Part shown: piece by piece, positions 8,607 to 17,417 of the stretch | How positions within the stretch are numbered: the stretch's first letter is position 1 | How the letters are laid out: each line of letters opens with the position of its first letter | NCBI GenBank assembly: GCA_017399005.1 | Contig: JAFQEO010000035.1 | Coordinates: 1-64,000 of the forward strand | Origin: Peptococcaceae bacterium | GTDB taxonomy: Bacteria > Bacillota > Peptococcia > Peptococcales > Peptococcaceae | Reading direction: 5' to 3' | DNA length: 64,000 nucleotides | Position numbers and translations under genes: made by a program | Notes under the pieces: generated by a model | The model's input: the letters and a program-made list of their open reading frames with translations, nothing else | Told to the model about the DNA's origin: nothing | The model's database searches: none

Positions 8607-10136
8607 GTGAAAAGAGCATTAATCAGTGTATCCGATAAAACCGGCGTGGTTGAGTTTGCAAAAGAACTGACTGCCCTGGGTTATGAAATTGTATCCACCG
8701 GTGGTACTTCCAAAGCATTACAGGCTGCTGATGTACCTGTAATCGGTATTTCCGATGTAACCGGCTTCCCGGAAATTCTGGAAGGCCGTGTAAAAACTCT
8801 GCATCCTGCTGTTCATGGCGGTATTCTGGCAAAAGGTACCGATGAACACATGGCTGTACTGGCTGAGCATGAAATTAAACCAATCGATTTAGTAGTTGTT
8901 AACCTGTATCCATTCCAGGCAACGGTAGCAAAACCGGATGTAACTCTGGCTGATGCAATCGAAAATATTGATATCGGCGGCCCGACTATGGTTCGTTCCG
9001 CTGCGAAAAACCATGACCGCGTAGCAATCGTGGTAAATCCGGCTCGCTATGAAAGCGTTATCGCTGAACTGAAAGAAGCTGGCGAACTGAGCCTGCAGAC
9101 AAAACGTTTTCTGGCACTGGAAGCTTTCCAGCATACTGCACAGTACGATGCAGCAATCAGCCATTACCTGACAGATGCATTCGGTGCAGAAGCGTTAGCT
9201 GGTGAAATCGCATTTGGCGGTCAGAAAATTCAGGAACTGCGTTACGGGGAAAACCCTCATCAGAAAGCAGCGTTCTATCGTTCCGGTATTCCTGTAAGCG
9301 GCACTGTTGCCAATGCAAAACAGCTGAACGGGAAAGAACTGTCCTACAACAATATCGTAGACGTGGATGCAGCATGGCAGCTGGTAAATGAATTTGCACA
9401 GCCTGCAGCTGTTATCGTAAAACATACCAATCCATGCGGTACTGCAATTGGTACAACTCTGGAAGAAGCATATGCACGTGCTTACGCAGCAGACTCTGTA
9501 TCTGCATTCGGCGGCATCATTGCAGTAAACCGTGTACTGAACAAAGCAACCGCAGAACAGATTGTAGAAACATTTATGGAAGCCGTTATCGCTCCTGCAT
9601 TCGATGTAGATGCGGTAGAAGTTCTGAAAACCAAGAAAAATCTGCGCCTGCTGGAAGTTGGCGAAAAAGTTGCAAACAATGAGCTGTGGATTGAAAAAGT
9701 AAGCGGCGGTTTCCTGGTACAGGAACGTGACAACCATAATCTGAAACTGGAAGACTGCAAAGTAGTAACAGAAAAAGTTCCTACTGATGAGGAAATGACA
9801 GAATTAATCTTTGCATGGAACATTGTAAAACATGTAAAATCCAATGCAATTGTTGTTACAAAAGACGGTCAGAGCATTGGTGTTGGTGCAGGCCAGATGA
9901 ACCGTGTAGGTTCTGCAAACATTGCATTTGAACAGGCTGGCGAAAAATGCAAAGGTGCAGTACTGGCATCTGACGCATTCTTTCCGTTCCGTGATACCAT
10001 TGACGCAGCTGCAAAAGCTGGCATTACAGCAGTAATTCAGCCAGGCGGTTCCATGCGTGACCAGGAATCTATCGATGCATGTAACGAACACGGCATCGCT
10101 ATGGTATTCACAGGCGTTCGTCATTTCAAACACTAA
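8607..10136 (+). CDS. purH: Bifunctional AICAR formyltransferase / IMP cyclohydrolase
   Basis: A 509-residue enzyme for the last two steps to IMP. Residues 1 to about 195 form the MGS-like IMP cyclohydrolase domain ([33 protein letters not shown]). The remainder is AICAR formyltransferase, with [14 protein letters not shown] and [12 protein letters not shown]; the Lys-His pair is the catalytic site in this family. The start is GTG, four bases after purN. Confidence 0.96.
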   Translation: MKRALISVSDKTGVVEFAKELTALGYEIVSTGGTSKALQAADVPVIGISDVTGFPEILEGRVKTLHPAVHGGILAKGTDEHMAVLAEHEIKPIDLVVVNLYPFQATVAKPDVTLADAIENIDIGGPTMVRSAAKNHDRVAIVVNPARYESVIAELKEAGELSLQTKRFLALEAFQHTAQYDAAISHYLTDAFGAEALAGEIAFGGQKIQELRYGENPHQKAAFYRSGIPVSGTVANAKQLNGKELSYNNIVDVDAAWQLVNEFAQPAAVIVKHTNPCGTAIGTTLEEAYARAYAADSVSAFGGIIAVNRVLNKATAEQIVETFMEAVIAPAFDVDAVEVLKTKKNLRLLEVGEKVANNELWIEKVSGGFLVQERDNHNLKLEDCKVVTEKVPTDEEMTELIFAWNIVKHVKSNAIVVTKDGQSIGVGAGQMNRVGSANIAFEQAGEKCKGAVLASDAFFPFRDTIDAAAKAGITAVIQPGGSMRDQESIDACNEHGIAMVFTGVRHFKH

Positions 10137-10157
10137 GATTCCGACGGAGGATAAGAC

Positions 10158-11423
10158 ATGAAAGTTCTCGTAATTGGCAGCGGCGGCAGAGAGCACGCGC
10201 TGGTATGGAAAATCAGCCAGAGCCCGATGGTAGATAAAATTTACTGTGCACCAGGTAATGCAGGGATTGCGCAGCTGGCTGAATGCGTAGCAATTAAGGC
10301 TGAAGATTTAGACGGTCTGCTGGATTTTGCACTGCAGAATGAAATCGGTCTGACTGTAGTAGGGCCGGAAGTGCCTCTGACTATGGGCGTTGTAGATAAA
10401 TTCCAGGAGAAAGGTCTGAAAATTTTCGGGCCAAGCGGCAGAGCGGCTGAAATTGAAGGCAGCAAAACATTTGCCAAAGATTTAATGGCGAAATACGGTA
10501 TCCCTACAGCAAAATACGGTGCATTTATCGATGCAGAAGAAGCGAAAGCATTCCTGGCTGAAGTTGGCCTGCCATGCGTTGTGAAAGCCGATGGTCTGGC
10601 TGCCGGTAAAGGCGTATTAATCTGCGAAACAAAAGAAGAAGCAGAAACTGCTGTGGATGATATTTTAGTGGATAACAAATTCGGCAATGCGGGCAGCCGT
10701 GTAGTCGTAGAAGAATTTTTAACCGGTCAGGAAGTTAGTATGCTGGCTTTCTCTGACGGCAAAACAATCGTTCCAATGGTATCCTCTCAGGACCACAAAC
10801 GTATCTGGGACGGCGACAAAGGGCTGAACACCGGCGGTATGGGTGCATATTCTCCAGCACCAGTTTATACACCGGATGTACATGAAATTGTTGTACCTCA
10901 GGTACTGGAAGCAACCATCAAAGCAATGGAACAGGAAGGCCGCCCATTCGCAGGCATTCTGTATGCCGGTCTGATGCTCACAGCAGACGGTCCAAAAGTA
11001 CTGGAATTCAATGCGCGTTTTGGTGACCCTGAAACACAGGCAGTTCTGCCTCGTCTGAAATCTGACCTTGTGGAAATCTTCCTGGCAATCATCGATGGCC
11101 GTTTAAATGAAATGAACATTGAATGGTACGAAGAAGCTGCTGTATGCGTTGTTATGGCATCCGGCGGATATCCGGAAACTTCTGACAAAGGCCGTGTTAT
11201 CACCGGTATGAAAGAAGCAGAAGAAACCGGCACCATCGTATTCCATGCAGGCACCAAAGAAATCGACGGCAACATTGTAACAAACGGCGGTCGCGTTCTG
11301 GCAATCAGCGCTCTGGGCAAAGATATTGCGGAAGCAATCGCAAATGCTTACAAAGGCGTTGAAAAAGTGAAATTTGAAAACATGCAGTATCGTACCGATA
11401 TCGGTAAAAAAGCATTTCTGTAA
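10158..11423 (+). CDS. purD: Phosphoribosylamine-glycine ligase (GAR synthetase)
   Basis: A 421-residue ATP-grasp ligase joining phosphoribosylamine and glycine. It has the N-terminal VIGSGGREHALVWK, the GPEVPLTMG segment, the ATP-grasp VVKADGLAAGKGV, the central DHKRIWDGDKGLNTGGMGA, and LEFNARFGDPETQ. Its length is normal for a monofunctional bacterial PurD. The ATG follows a CGGAGGATAAG ribosome site and lies 21 bases after purH. Confidence 0.96.
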   Translation: MKVLVIGSGGREHALVWKISQSPMVDKIYCAPGNAGIAQLAECVAIKAEDLDGLLDFALQNEIGLTVVGPEVPLTMGVVDKFQEKGLKIFGPSGRAAEIEGSKTFAKDLMAKYGIPTAKYGAFIDAEEAKAFLAEVGLPCVVKADGLAAGKGVLICETKEEAETAVDDILVDNKFGNAGSRVVVEEFLTGQEVSMLAFSDGKTIVPMVSSQDHKRIWDGDKGLNTGGMGAYSPAPVYTPDVHEIVVPQVLEATIKAMEQEGRPFAGILYAGLMLTADGPKVLEFNARFGDPETQAVLPRLKSDLVEIFLAIIDGRLNEMNIEWYEEAAVCVVMASGGYPETSDKGRVITGMKEAEETGTIVFHAGTKEIDGNIVTNGGRVLAISALGKDIAEAIANAYKGVEKVKFENMQYRTDIGKKAFL

Positions 11424-11455
11424 GATACAGAAAAGATATTAGGAGGAACGGACTC

Positions 11456-14400
11456 GTGGCAACTATTTATCGTTTTTTTGCAGAAAAACGTCCTGGCTTT
11501 GATATCGAAGCACAGGGTCTGTTATCGACCCTGCAGAACTATCTGCATATTGAAGGGCTGACCGGTCTGCGGATTTTCAACCGCTATGATGTACAGGGGC
11601 TCGATGAAGAAAACTGCGAAGCAGCAGGCCGACTGATTTTCTCCGAGCCGCAGTGTGACAATCTGTACAGAGAAACACTGCCGGAAATCGAGGGAGAACA
11701 CGTTATTTTTGCGGTGGAAGCTCTGCCTGGTCAGTATGATCAGCGTGCAGACTCTGCAGCACAGTGTGTTCAGATTATCACCAAAGAACGCCCTGTTGTT
11801 CGTGCAGCAAAAGTATATGCTTTCTTAGGCAGCGTTTCCGATGCTGACCTGCAGAAAATGAAAAAACATTTAATCAACCCGGTAGAAAACAGAGAAGCTG
11901 CTCTGGATAAACCGGAAACTCTGGTAGATGCTGTAGAAGAACCGGAAGCAGTATTCTATCTGGAAGGCTTTATGGAAGCTTCCGATGAACAGCTGGAAGC
12001 ACTGCGTCAGCAGTATGGTCTGGCGATGGATTTAGGTGACCTGCGCTTTATGCAGGGTTACTTCCGTGATGAAGAAAAACGCAATCCAACCATCACCGAA
12101 TTAAAAATGATTGATACCTACTGGTCTGACCATTGCCGTCACACCACATTCAATACCCAGATTACTGAAATTACTCTGGACGATCCTCTGGTAAAAGCTA
12201 CTTACGAAGAATATCTGGCTGCCAGAGAAGAAGTGTACGGTGAACGTGCAAAAACCCGTCCGGTTACCATGATGGATATGGGCACCATTGCTGCAAAAGC
12301 GCTGAAAAAACGCGGCATCCTGAAAAATCTGGATGAAAGTGAAGAAATCAACGCATGTAGCGTAAAAGTGGATGTAAAAACCGACAACGGTACTGAAAAA
12401 TGGCTGTTCATGTTTAAAAATGAAACACACAACCATCCAACAGAAATCGAACCATTCGGCGGTGCAGCTACCTGCTTAGGCGGCGCTATCCGTGACCCGC
12501 TGAGCGGTCGTTCCTATGTATATCAGGCTATGCGTGTGACCGGTGCAGCCGATCCTCGCAAACCTCTGGAAGAAACACTGGCAGGCAAACTGCCTCAGCG
12601 TACTATCACCACAACTGCAGCGCAGGGGTATTCCTCCTACGGGAACCAGATTGGTCTGGCTACCGGTCTGGTAGACGAACTGTACCATCCTGGCTACGTT
12701 GCAAAACGTATGGAAATCGGTGCAGTATTAGGCGCTGCTCCAATTGAAAACGTAGTGCGTGAAGTACCGGCTCCGGAAGACGTAATTGTTCTGCTGGGCG
12801 GCCGTACCGGTCGTGACGGCTGCGGCGGTGCAACCGGTTCTTCTAAGAGCCATACTGAAAAATCCCTGTCTACCTGCAGTGCAGAAGTACAGAAAGGGAA
12901 TCCGGTAGAAGAACGCAAAATTCAGCGTCTGTTCCGTCGTCCGGAAATCAGCAAATTAATCAAACGCTGTAACGACTTTGGTGCAGGTGGTGTATCGGTA
13001 GCAATCGGTGAACTGGCAGCTGGTCTGCATATTCATCTGGACCGTGTACCGAAAAAATATGAAGGTCTGTCTGCAACAGAACTGGCAATTTCTGAATCTC
13101 AGGAACGTATGGCAGTTGTACTGGCTCCTGAAAGTCTGGAACAGTTTATTGCAGCGGCTGACAGCGAAAACCTGGAAGCAACCGTTGTTGCTTATGTAAC
13201 AGAAGAACCTCGCCTGGTAATGGAATATCAGGGCAGCACCATCGTTGACCTGAGCCGTGCATTCCTGGATTCTGCAGGCGACAGCAAAAAAATCACTGTG
13301 GATGTAGCACAGTTCCCGGCAGCAGAACCAAAAGAACCTGCAGAAGAATTCGATGCAGCTTCTGCTCTGAAAGAACTGGTAGGCGACCTGAACATCTGCT
13401 CCAGAAGAGGTATGGTAGAATACTTCGACAGCAGCATTGGTGCAGGCAGCGTATTAATGCCGTTTGGCGGTAAAACACAGCTGACCCCTACCCAGTCCAT
13501 GGCAGCAAAAATTCCTGTACTGGAAGGTCAGAGCTACACAGCATCTCTGTTCAGCTACGGGTTTGACCCATATCTGTCCAGCCAGAACCAGCATTTAGGT
13601 GCAATGTGTGCTGTAACCGAATCTCTGGCACGCATCGTAGCAGCTGGCGGAAAAACAGAAGACTGCTATTTAACATTCCAGGAATATTTCCCAAGCCTGC
13701 GCGGCGACAGCAAACGCTGGGCAATGCCTGTATCTGCTCTGCTGGGCGCATTCAAAGCGCAGATGGCTTACGGCGTTGGCGCAATCGGCGGGAAGGACTC
13801 CATGAGCGGTTCCTTTATGGATTTAGATATTCCTCCAACACTGGTATCCTTTGCAGCTGGCACCATCGATTCCGAAAAAGTTCTGTCTCCGGAATTTAAA
13901 GCAGCCGGTCACGATGTATATCTGTTTGCAGCTCCATACGATGAAAACGGTCAGCCAAAAATGGCAGCCATCAAAGAAATGTGGGGTCTGGTAAACAAAG
14001 CAGCAGAAGAAGGTAAAATTGAAGCTGCATGGGCATTAGGCAAAGGCGGTGTGGCAGAAGCAGTATTTAAAATGGCTCTGGGTAACCAGATTGGTTTTGC
14101 CAGCCTGGACAGCATCTATGTACCAGCTCTGTTCGAGAAAAACTATGGTGCTATCGTTGTAGAAGCCAATGCTCCGGTAGAGGGCGCTGTGCTGATTGGC
14201 CGCACCCTTGCAGACCCTCAGATTGTTCTGGGCGATGCATCCGTATCTCTGGATGAACTGACTCCAATCTGGGAAGGCACACTGGAAGATATCTTCCCAA
14301 CTCGCACTTCTGATAAAGGGACTGTAGAAGCTTACAGCTGCACCGAACGTCCATCCTACACAGCTGCAACCAGAATTGCGCGTCCAAAAGCGGTTATTCC

Positions 14401-15178
14401 GGTATTCCCTGGTACCAACTGTGAATACGATACAGCACGCATTCTGGAACGTGTAGGCGGTAAAGCAGAAATCGTAAACATTGCAAACCTGACACCTGCT
14501 ATGCTGGAAGATTCCATCGCTCGTATGGAAAAAGCACTGCAGAGTGCACAGATGATGATTTTCCCTGGCGGCTTCTCCTTCGGTGATGAACCGGAAGGCT
14601 CCGGTAAATTCATCGCAGCGTTTATGCGCAATCCAATTCTGAAAGATCGCATCCATGAACTGCTGTACAAAAACGATGGTCTGATTCTGGGTATCTGTAA
14701 CGGTTTCCAGGCACTGATTAAACTGGGTCTGGTACCTTACGGCAAAATTGTTGATACCGATATCAACAGCCCGACTCTGACATTCAACCGCATTGGCCGT
14801 CATCAGTCCCGTTATGTAACAACCAGAATTGCCTCTGTGAAATCTCCATGGTTATCTCAGGTTGAGGTTGGCGATCTGCATACCATTCCAATCTCCCACG
14901 GGGAAGGGCGTTTCGTATGCTCGGATGAACTGCTGGCGCAGCTGGCTGCCAACGGACAGATTGCAACCCAGTATGTAGACTTTGCCGGTCAGCCATCTAT
15001 GGATATCGCACACAATCCAAACGGTTCCAATATGGCAATCGAAGGGATTCTGAGCCCGGATGGCCGTGTATTTGGTAAAATGGGTCACAGTGAACGTATT
15101 GGCACACACATTGCAAAAAATATCCTGGGTGAGAAAGACCAGAAAATTTTCGCAGCTGGCGTAAAATACTTTCAGTAA
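11456..15178 (+). CDS. purL: Phosphoribosylformylglycinamidine synthase, single-chain clostridial type
   Basis: A 1240-residue fused enzyme converting FGAR and glutamine to FGAM. The N-terminal part includes the metal-binding SDHCRHTTFNT segment; two AIR-synthetase-like halves follow; and the C-terminal glutaminase domain carries VFPGTNCEYD, FPGGFSFGD and the nucleophile in GICNGFQ (about Cys1081). This single-chain form replaces the purS-purQ-purL trio, and indeed none of these is in the operon. The start is GTG behind AGGAGG. It is the last gene of the operon and is followed by a terminator. Confidence 0.96.
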   Translation: MATIYRFFAEKRPGFDIEAQGLLSTLQNYLHIEGLTGLRIFNRYDVQGLDEENCEAAGRLIFSEPQCDNLYRETLPEIEGEHVIFAVEALPGQYDQRADSAAQCVQIITKERPVVRAAKVYAFLGSVSDADLQKMKKHLINPVENREAALDKPETLVDAVEEPEAVFYLEGFMEASDEQLEALRQQYGLAMDLGDLRFMQGYFRDEEKRNPTITELKMIDTYWSDHCRHTTFNTQITEITLDDPLVKATYEEYLAAREEVYGERAKTRPVTMMDMGTIAAKALKKRGILKNLDESEEINACSVKVDVKTDNGTEKWLFMFKNETHNHPTEIEPFGGAATCLGGAIRDPLSGRSYVYQAMRVTGAADPRKPLEETLAGKLPQRTITTTAAQGYSSYGNQIGLATGLVDELYHPGYVAKRMEIGAVLGAAPIENVVREVPAPEDVIVLLGGRTGRDGCGGATGSSKSHTEKSLSTCSAEVQKGNPVEERKIQRLFRRPEISKLIKRCNDFGAGGVSVAIGELAAGLHIHLDRVPKKYEGLSATELAISESQERMAVVLAPESLEQFIAAADSENLEATVVAYVTEEPRLVMEYQGSTIVDLSRAFLDSAGDSKKITVDVAQFPAAEPKEPAEEFDAASALKELVGDLNICSRRGMVEYFDSSIGAGSVLMPFGGKTQLTPTQSMAAKIPVLEGQSYTASLFSYGFDPYLSSQNQHLGAMCAVTESLARIVAAGGKTEDCYLTFQEYFPSLRGDSKRWAMPVSALLGAFKAQMAYGVGAIGGKDSMSGSFMDLDIPPTLVSFAAGTIDSEKVLSPEFKAAGHDVYLFAAPYDENGQPKMAAIKEMWGLVNKAAEEGKIEAAWALGKGGVAEAVFKMALGNQIGFASLDSIYVPALFEKNYGAIVVEANAPVEGAVLIGRTLADPQIVLGDASVSLDELTPIWEGTLEDIFPTRTSDKGTVEAYSCTERPSYTAATRIARPKAVIPVFPGTNCEYDTARILERVGGKAEIVNIANLTPAMLEDSIARMEKALQSAQMMIFPGGFSFGDEPEGSGKFIAAFMRNPILKDRIHELLYKNDGLILGICNGFQALIKLGLVPYGKIVDTDINSPTLTFNRIGRHQSRYVTTRIASVKSPWLSQVEVGDLHTIPISHGEGRFVCSDELLAQLAANGQIATQYVDFAGQPSMDIAHNPNGSNMAIEGILSPDGRVFGKMGHSERIGTHIAKNILGEKDQKIFAAGVKYFQ

Positions 15179-15226
15179 TTGAATATCGGTTTTCTGATTT
15201 GTTGGAAAAATGGTTAGTAAATAAAG

Positions 15227-15261
15227 AAAGCCTGTCGTATTTTTGATGCGACAGGCTTTTT
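15227..15261 (+). terminator. Terminator of the purine operon
   Basis: AAAGCCTGTCG (15227-15237) pairs with CGACAGGCTTT around a short loop and is followed by a T-run ending at 15261, about 50 bases past the purL stop. Confidence 0.9.
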
Positions 15262-15336
15262 CTGTGTGTAGGCAATATCAAATAGAAAAGGCAGAAACAC
15301 ACGATTATATTTTTGATGCCTTTCAATTACAGACGA

Positions 15337-15415
15337 ACACTCCCTCAAGTCTGTTTAGGATTGTGCTGGACAGCGTTAAGCTATTCCAGTGAACTGAACA
15401 GGCTTGAGGGAGTGT
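15337..15415. repeat. Imperfect long inverted repeat in an intergenic region
   Basis: Arms at 15337-15355 and 15397-15415 are 19 bases each (one begins ACACTCCCTC, the other ends GAGGGAGTGT) and differ at one position that would be a G-U pair in RNA. The 41-base centre contains a second nested pair, CTGGA/TCCAG, and an inner AGC/GCT. Weaker pairing continues outward to about 15330-15423. There is no T-run on either strand, so it is not a standard terminator. The rest of 15262-15480 holds no gene I can support. Confidence 0.7.
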
Positions 15416-15480
15416 CCGTGTGTGGATGGAAGGGAAATAATATAATCTGTGGTGTTTCTGTCTTTATATTCAGTGTGTGT

Positions 15481-17154
15481 TTACTTTACCGCTTCGTTTA
15501 CTGCAGCCCAGATGTTTAATCCGTTGGCGCTGTCTGTTGGGATGGTGCCAAGCCGCCACAGCGAAAGCCCGCGGATGCCCATCAGTCTGGCAAGTTCTGC
15601 CTTGGCTTTTATGGAGCGTTCATCCTCGTACCACAGAATATTCTGTGTGTTATCCTGTGCGTTGGTGTAGCTTGCGTACGGCACATAACTGTAATTTGGA
15701 TAACTGATGCTGCATCCGGTGGATAATCTGGCGCTGACTGCATCGTAAGCCGGATGATATGGTGTGCGGTTGATAACAGCGCCGTCCTGCAGTTTCCACT
15801 GAACGGTATCCATGGATAAGCCCAGCAGCAGTTTTTCCGCCGGAATGCCGCCGTCCAGACATGCCTGAATTGCAATATATACCTGATTCAGCGGAGCCAT
15901 TGGTGTCATGGTGTAGCCCTGTGCCATTTCGGTGTCGGTCAGTGCGGCAGGGTCGTAATCATATGCCATTAAAATTACGCGGTCTGCAATCCGTCCGATG
16001 GAGGCATAATCGTAGCCGTCGTAATAGGCTGAACCGTTCATAACAGGATGAACTGCTACATAAATCGGGCTGCTGCCCATAGCAGTGCGCAGTTCCTGAA
16101 GGAACAGAGTCAGGTTGTGTTTCTGTGCACCGCGCAGTGCTTCAAAGTCGATAACCACTCCATGGAAGCTGGTGTTTTCTTCGTCACGCTCTGCATAGGC
16201 TGCGGTGGCTGCAATCTGCTGAACCGCTTCGGTACGCATAGCGGGGCTGGATAAAATCTGTGTCAGTGTTCCGTTTGTATCATCGGCATAAATGGAAAGC
16301 AGCGCTTTGCCTCCGGAACGTCGCACGGTCTGTACCGGCTCTGTGAAACCGTTCGGGATGCGGTATTCATTCTGGCCTGATGCGGTTGTGTTTAATACTG
16401 CCTGTCCGTCCTGCACTGTTAAACGGGCCCAGCCAAAGCCGGTGCTGTCCAGACGGGATAAATAACTGCTCTGCGATGCAGAGGAGATAGCATAGAAGCC
16501 GTGCAGTTCGTCCAGCTGTTTATCGTTTGTGTGATATAAACGTACCAGCATAGCGGCAGCCTGTTCACGGGTGGCCGTTGCCTGCGGGGCAAAGGTGGTT
16601 GCACTCATACCTCCTGCCAGCCCTAAATCACTGGCTAATGTGATATAGCCTTTTCGGTCGGTTACATCGGTGAACGGGCAGTTCACCTGATTCAGCTGGC
16701 TGCCTAAATCATAAAAACCAAGAGCGCCAATCATCATTTCTGTCATTTCGGCACGGGTAATGGGGTCATTTGGACGAAAGGCTCCGTCCGGACTGGTCAC
16801 CCGGTTTGCAGCCATAGCATTTAATGCGCCGTAGTACCAGGCGTTTGCATCGGTATTATCGGTATAGGCCTGCGGATAAGTTCCGCTGTAGCCCTGCACT
16901 TTGGCGATAAACGCCGCAAACTGGGCGCGGGTGATGGTCTGCCCCAGGCCAAACTGATTATCGCCGATGCCGTCAGAAAAGCCCAGTGTACGCAATTCTT
17001 CAATAACACCGGCGGCCCAGTGATTAGATGGTACATCGGTAAACGGTTCGGCAGCCTGTGCCGGAACGGCAAAAAGCATACAGCCGGTCAGTACTGTGGC
17101 TCCGATTTTTATCGCGTGCTGTTTCCAGAATGAAAACAGATGATGTTTTTTCAT
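15481..17154 (-). CDS. SLH-anchored glycoside hydrolase family 18 protein
   Basis: A 557-residue exported protein. A signal peptide (about 1-34, ending VPAQA) is followed by three S-layer-homology domains at about 35-210, recognisable by FTDVPSNHW, ITRAQFAAF, ITRAEMTEM and ATREQAAAM. Residues about 215-550 are a GH18 chitinase/YaaH-like fold with IDFEAL, in which Glu338 is the expected acid catalyst and Asp336 is present. In Negativicutes, SLH domains bind the modified peptidoglycan and tie it to the outer membrane. A role in wall remodelling is likely; the substrate is not evident. The ATG follows CAGGAGGAA. Confidence 0.85.
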   Translation of the reverse strand: MKKHHLFSFWKQHAIKIGATVLTGCMLFAVPAQAAEPFTDVPSNHWAAGVIEELRTLGFSDGIGDNQFGLGQTITRAQFAAFIAKVQGYSGTYPQAYTDNTDANAWYYGALNAMAANRVTSPDGAFRPNDPITRAEMTEMMIGALGFYDLGSQLNQVNCPFTDVTDRKGYITLASDLGLAGGMSATTFAPQATATREQAAAMLVRLYHTNDKQLDELHGFYAISSASQSSYLSRLDSTGFGWARLTVQDGQAVLNTTASGQNEYRIPNGFTEPVQTVRRSGGKALLSIYADDTNGTLTQILSSPAMRTEAVQQIAATAAYAERDEENTSFHGVVIDFEALRGAQKHNLTLFLQELRTAMGSSPIYVAVHPVMNGSAYYDGYDYASIGRIADRVILMAYDYDPAALTDTEMAQGYTMTPMAPLNQVYIAIQACLDGGIPAEKLLLGLSMDTVQWKLQDGAVINRTPYHPAYDAVSARLSTGCSISYPNYSYVPYASYTNAQDNTQNILWYEDERSIKAKAELARLMGIRGLSLWRLGTIPTDSANGLNIWAAVNEAVK

Positions 17155-17212
17155 AACCTATTCCTCCTGTCAGTCAAACAGAATTATAAAACGAATCTTA
17201 CATAACAGTTTT

Positions 17213-17218
17213 ATTATA
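17213..17218 (-). promoter_or_regulatory. Extended -10 element of the SLH-GH18 gene
   Basis: Minus-strand TGGTATAAT gives an extended -10 about 60 bases upstream of the start codon. No good -35 hexamer is visible at 16-18 bases. Confidence 0.4.
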
Positions 17219-17309
17219 CCACCCTTGTCAAGTGGTAAAGAAATTGCGAAAATTCTGTCTGAATGCGGGCTAAATGCGGGTATTTTTCGTTTGTGCGGTA
17301 TCTTACGGC

Positions 17310-17339
17310 TTGTAAGCAACCGTAATTTTATGGTATTAT
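17310..17339 (+). promoter_or_regulatory. Promoter of the recJ-helicase gene
   Basis: TTGTAA (17310-17315), an 18-base spacer and TATTAT (17334-17339), about 80 bases before the chosen start. Confidence 0.5.
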
Positions 17340-17417
17340 GATAGATAAATAGATTAGAAATGATGGATTTTTCGATGGATATTGAGGGATAGAAATCGGA
17401 AAAGGGGGGACGCTGTG

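Noticed and set aside
14036-14803. Minus-strand open frame opposite the purL C-terminal half
   Set aside because: Shadow of purL, lacking promoter, ribosome site and any recognisable motif.
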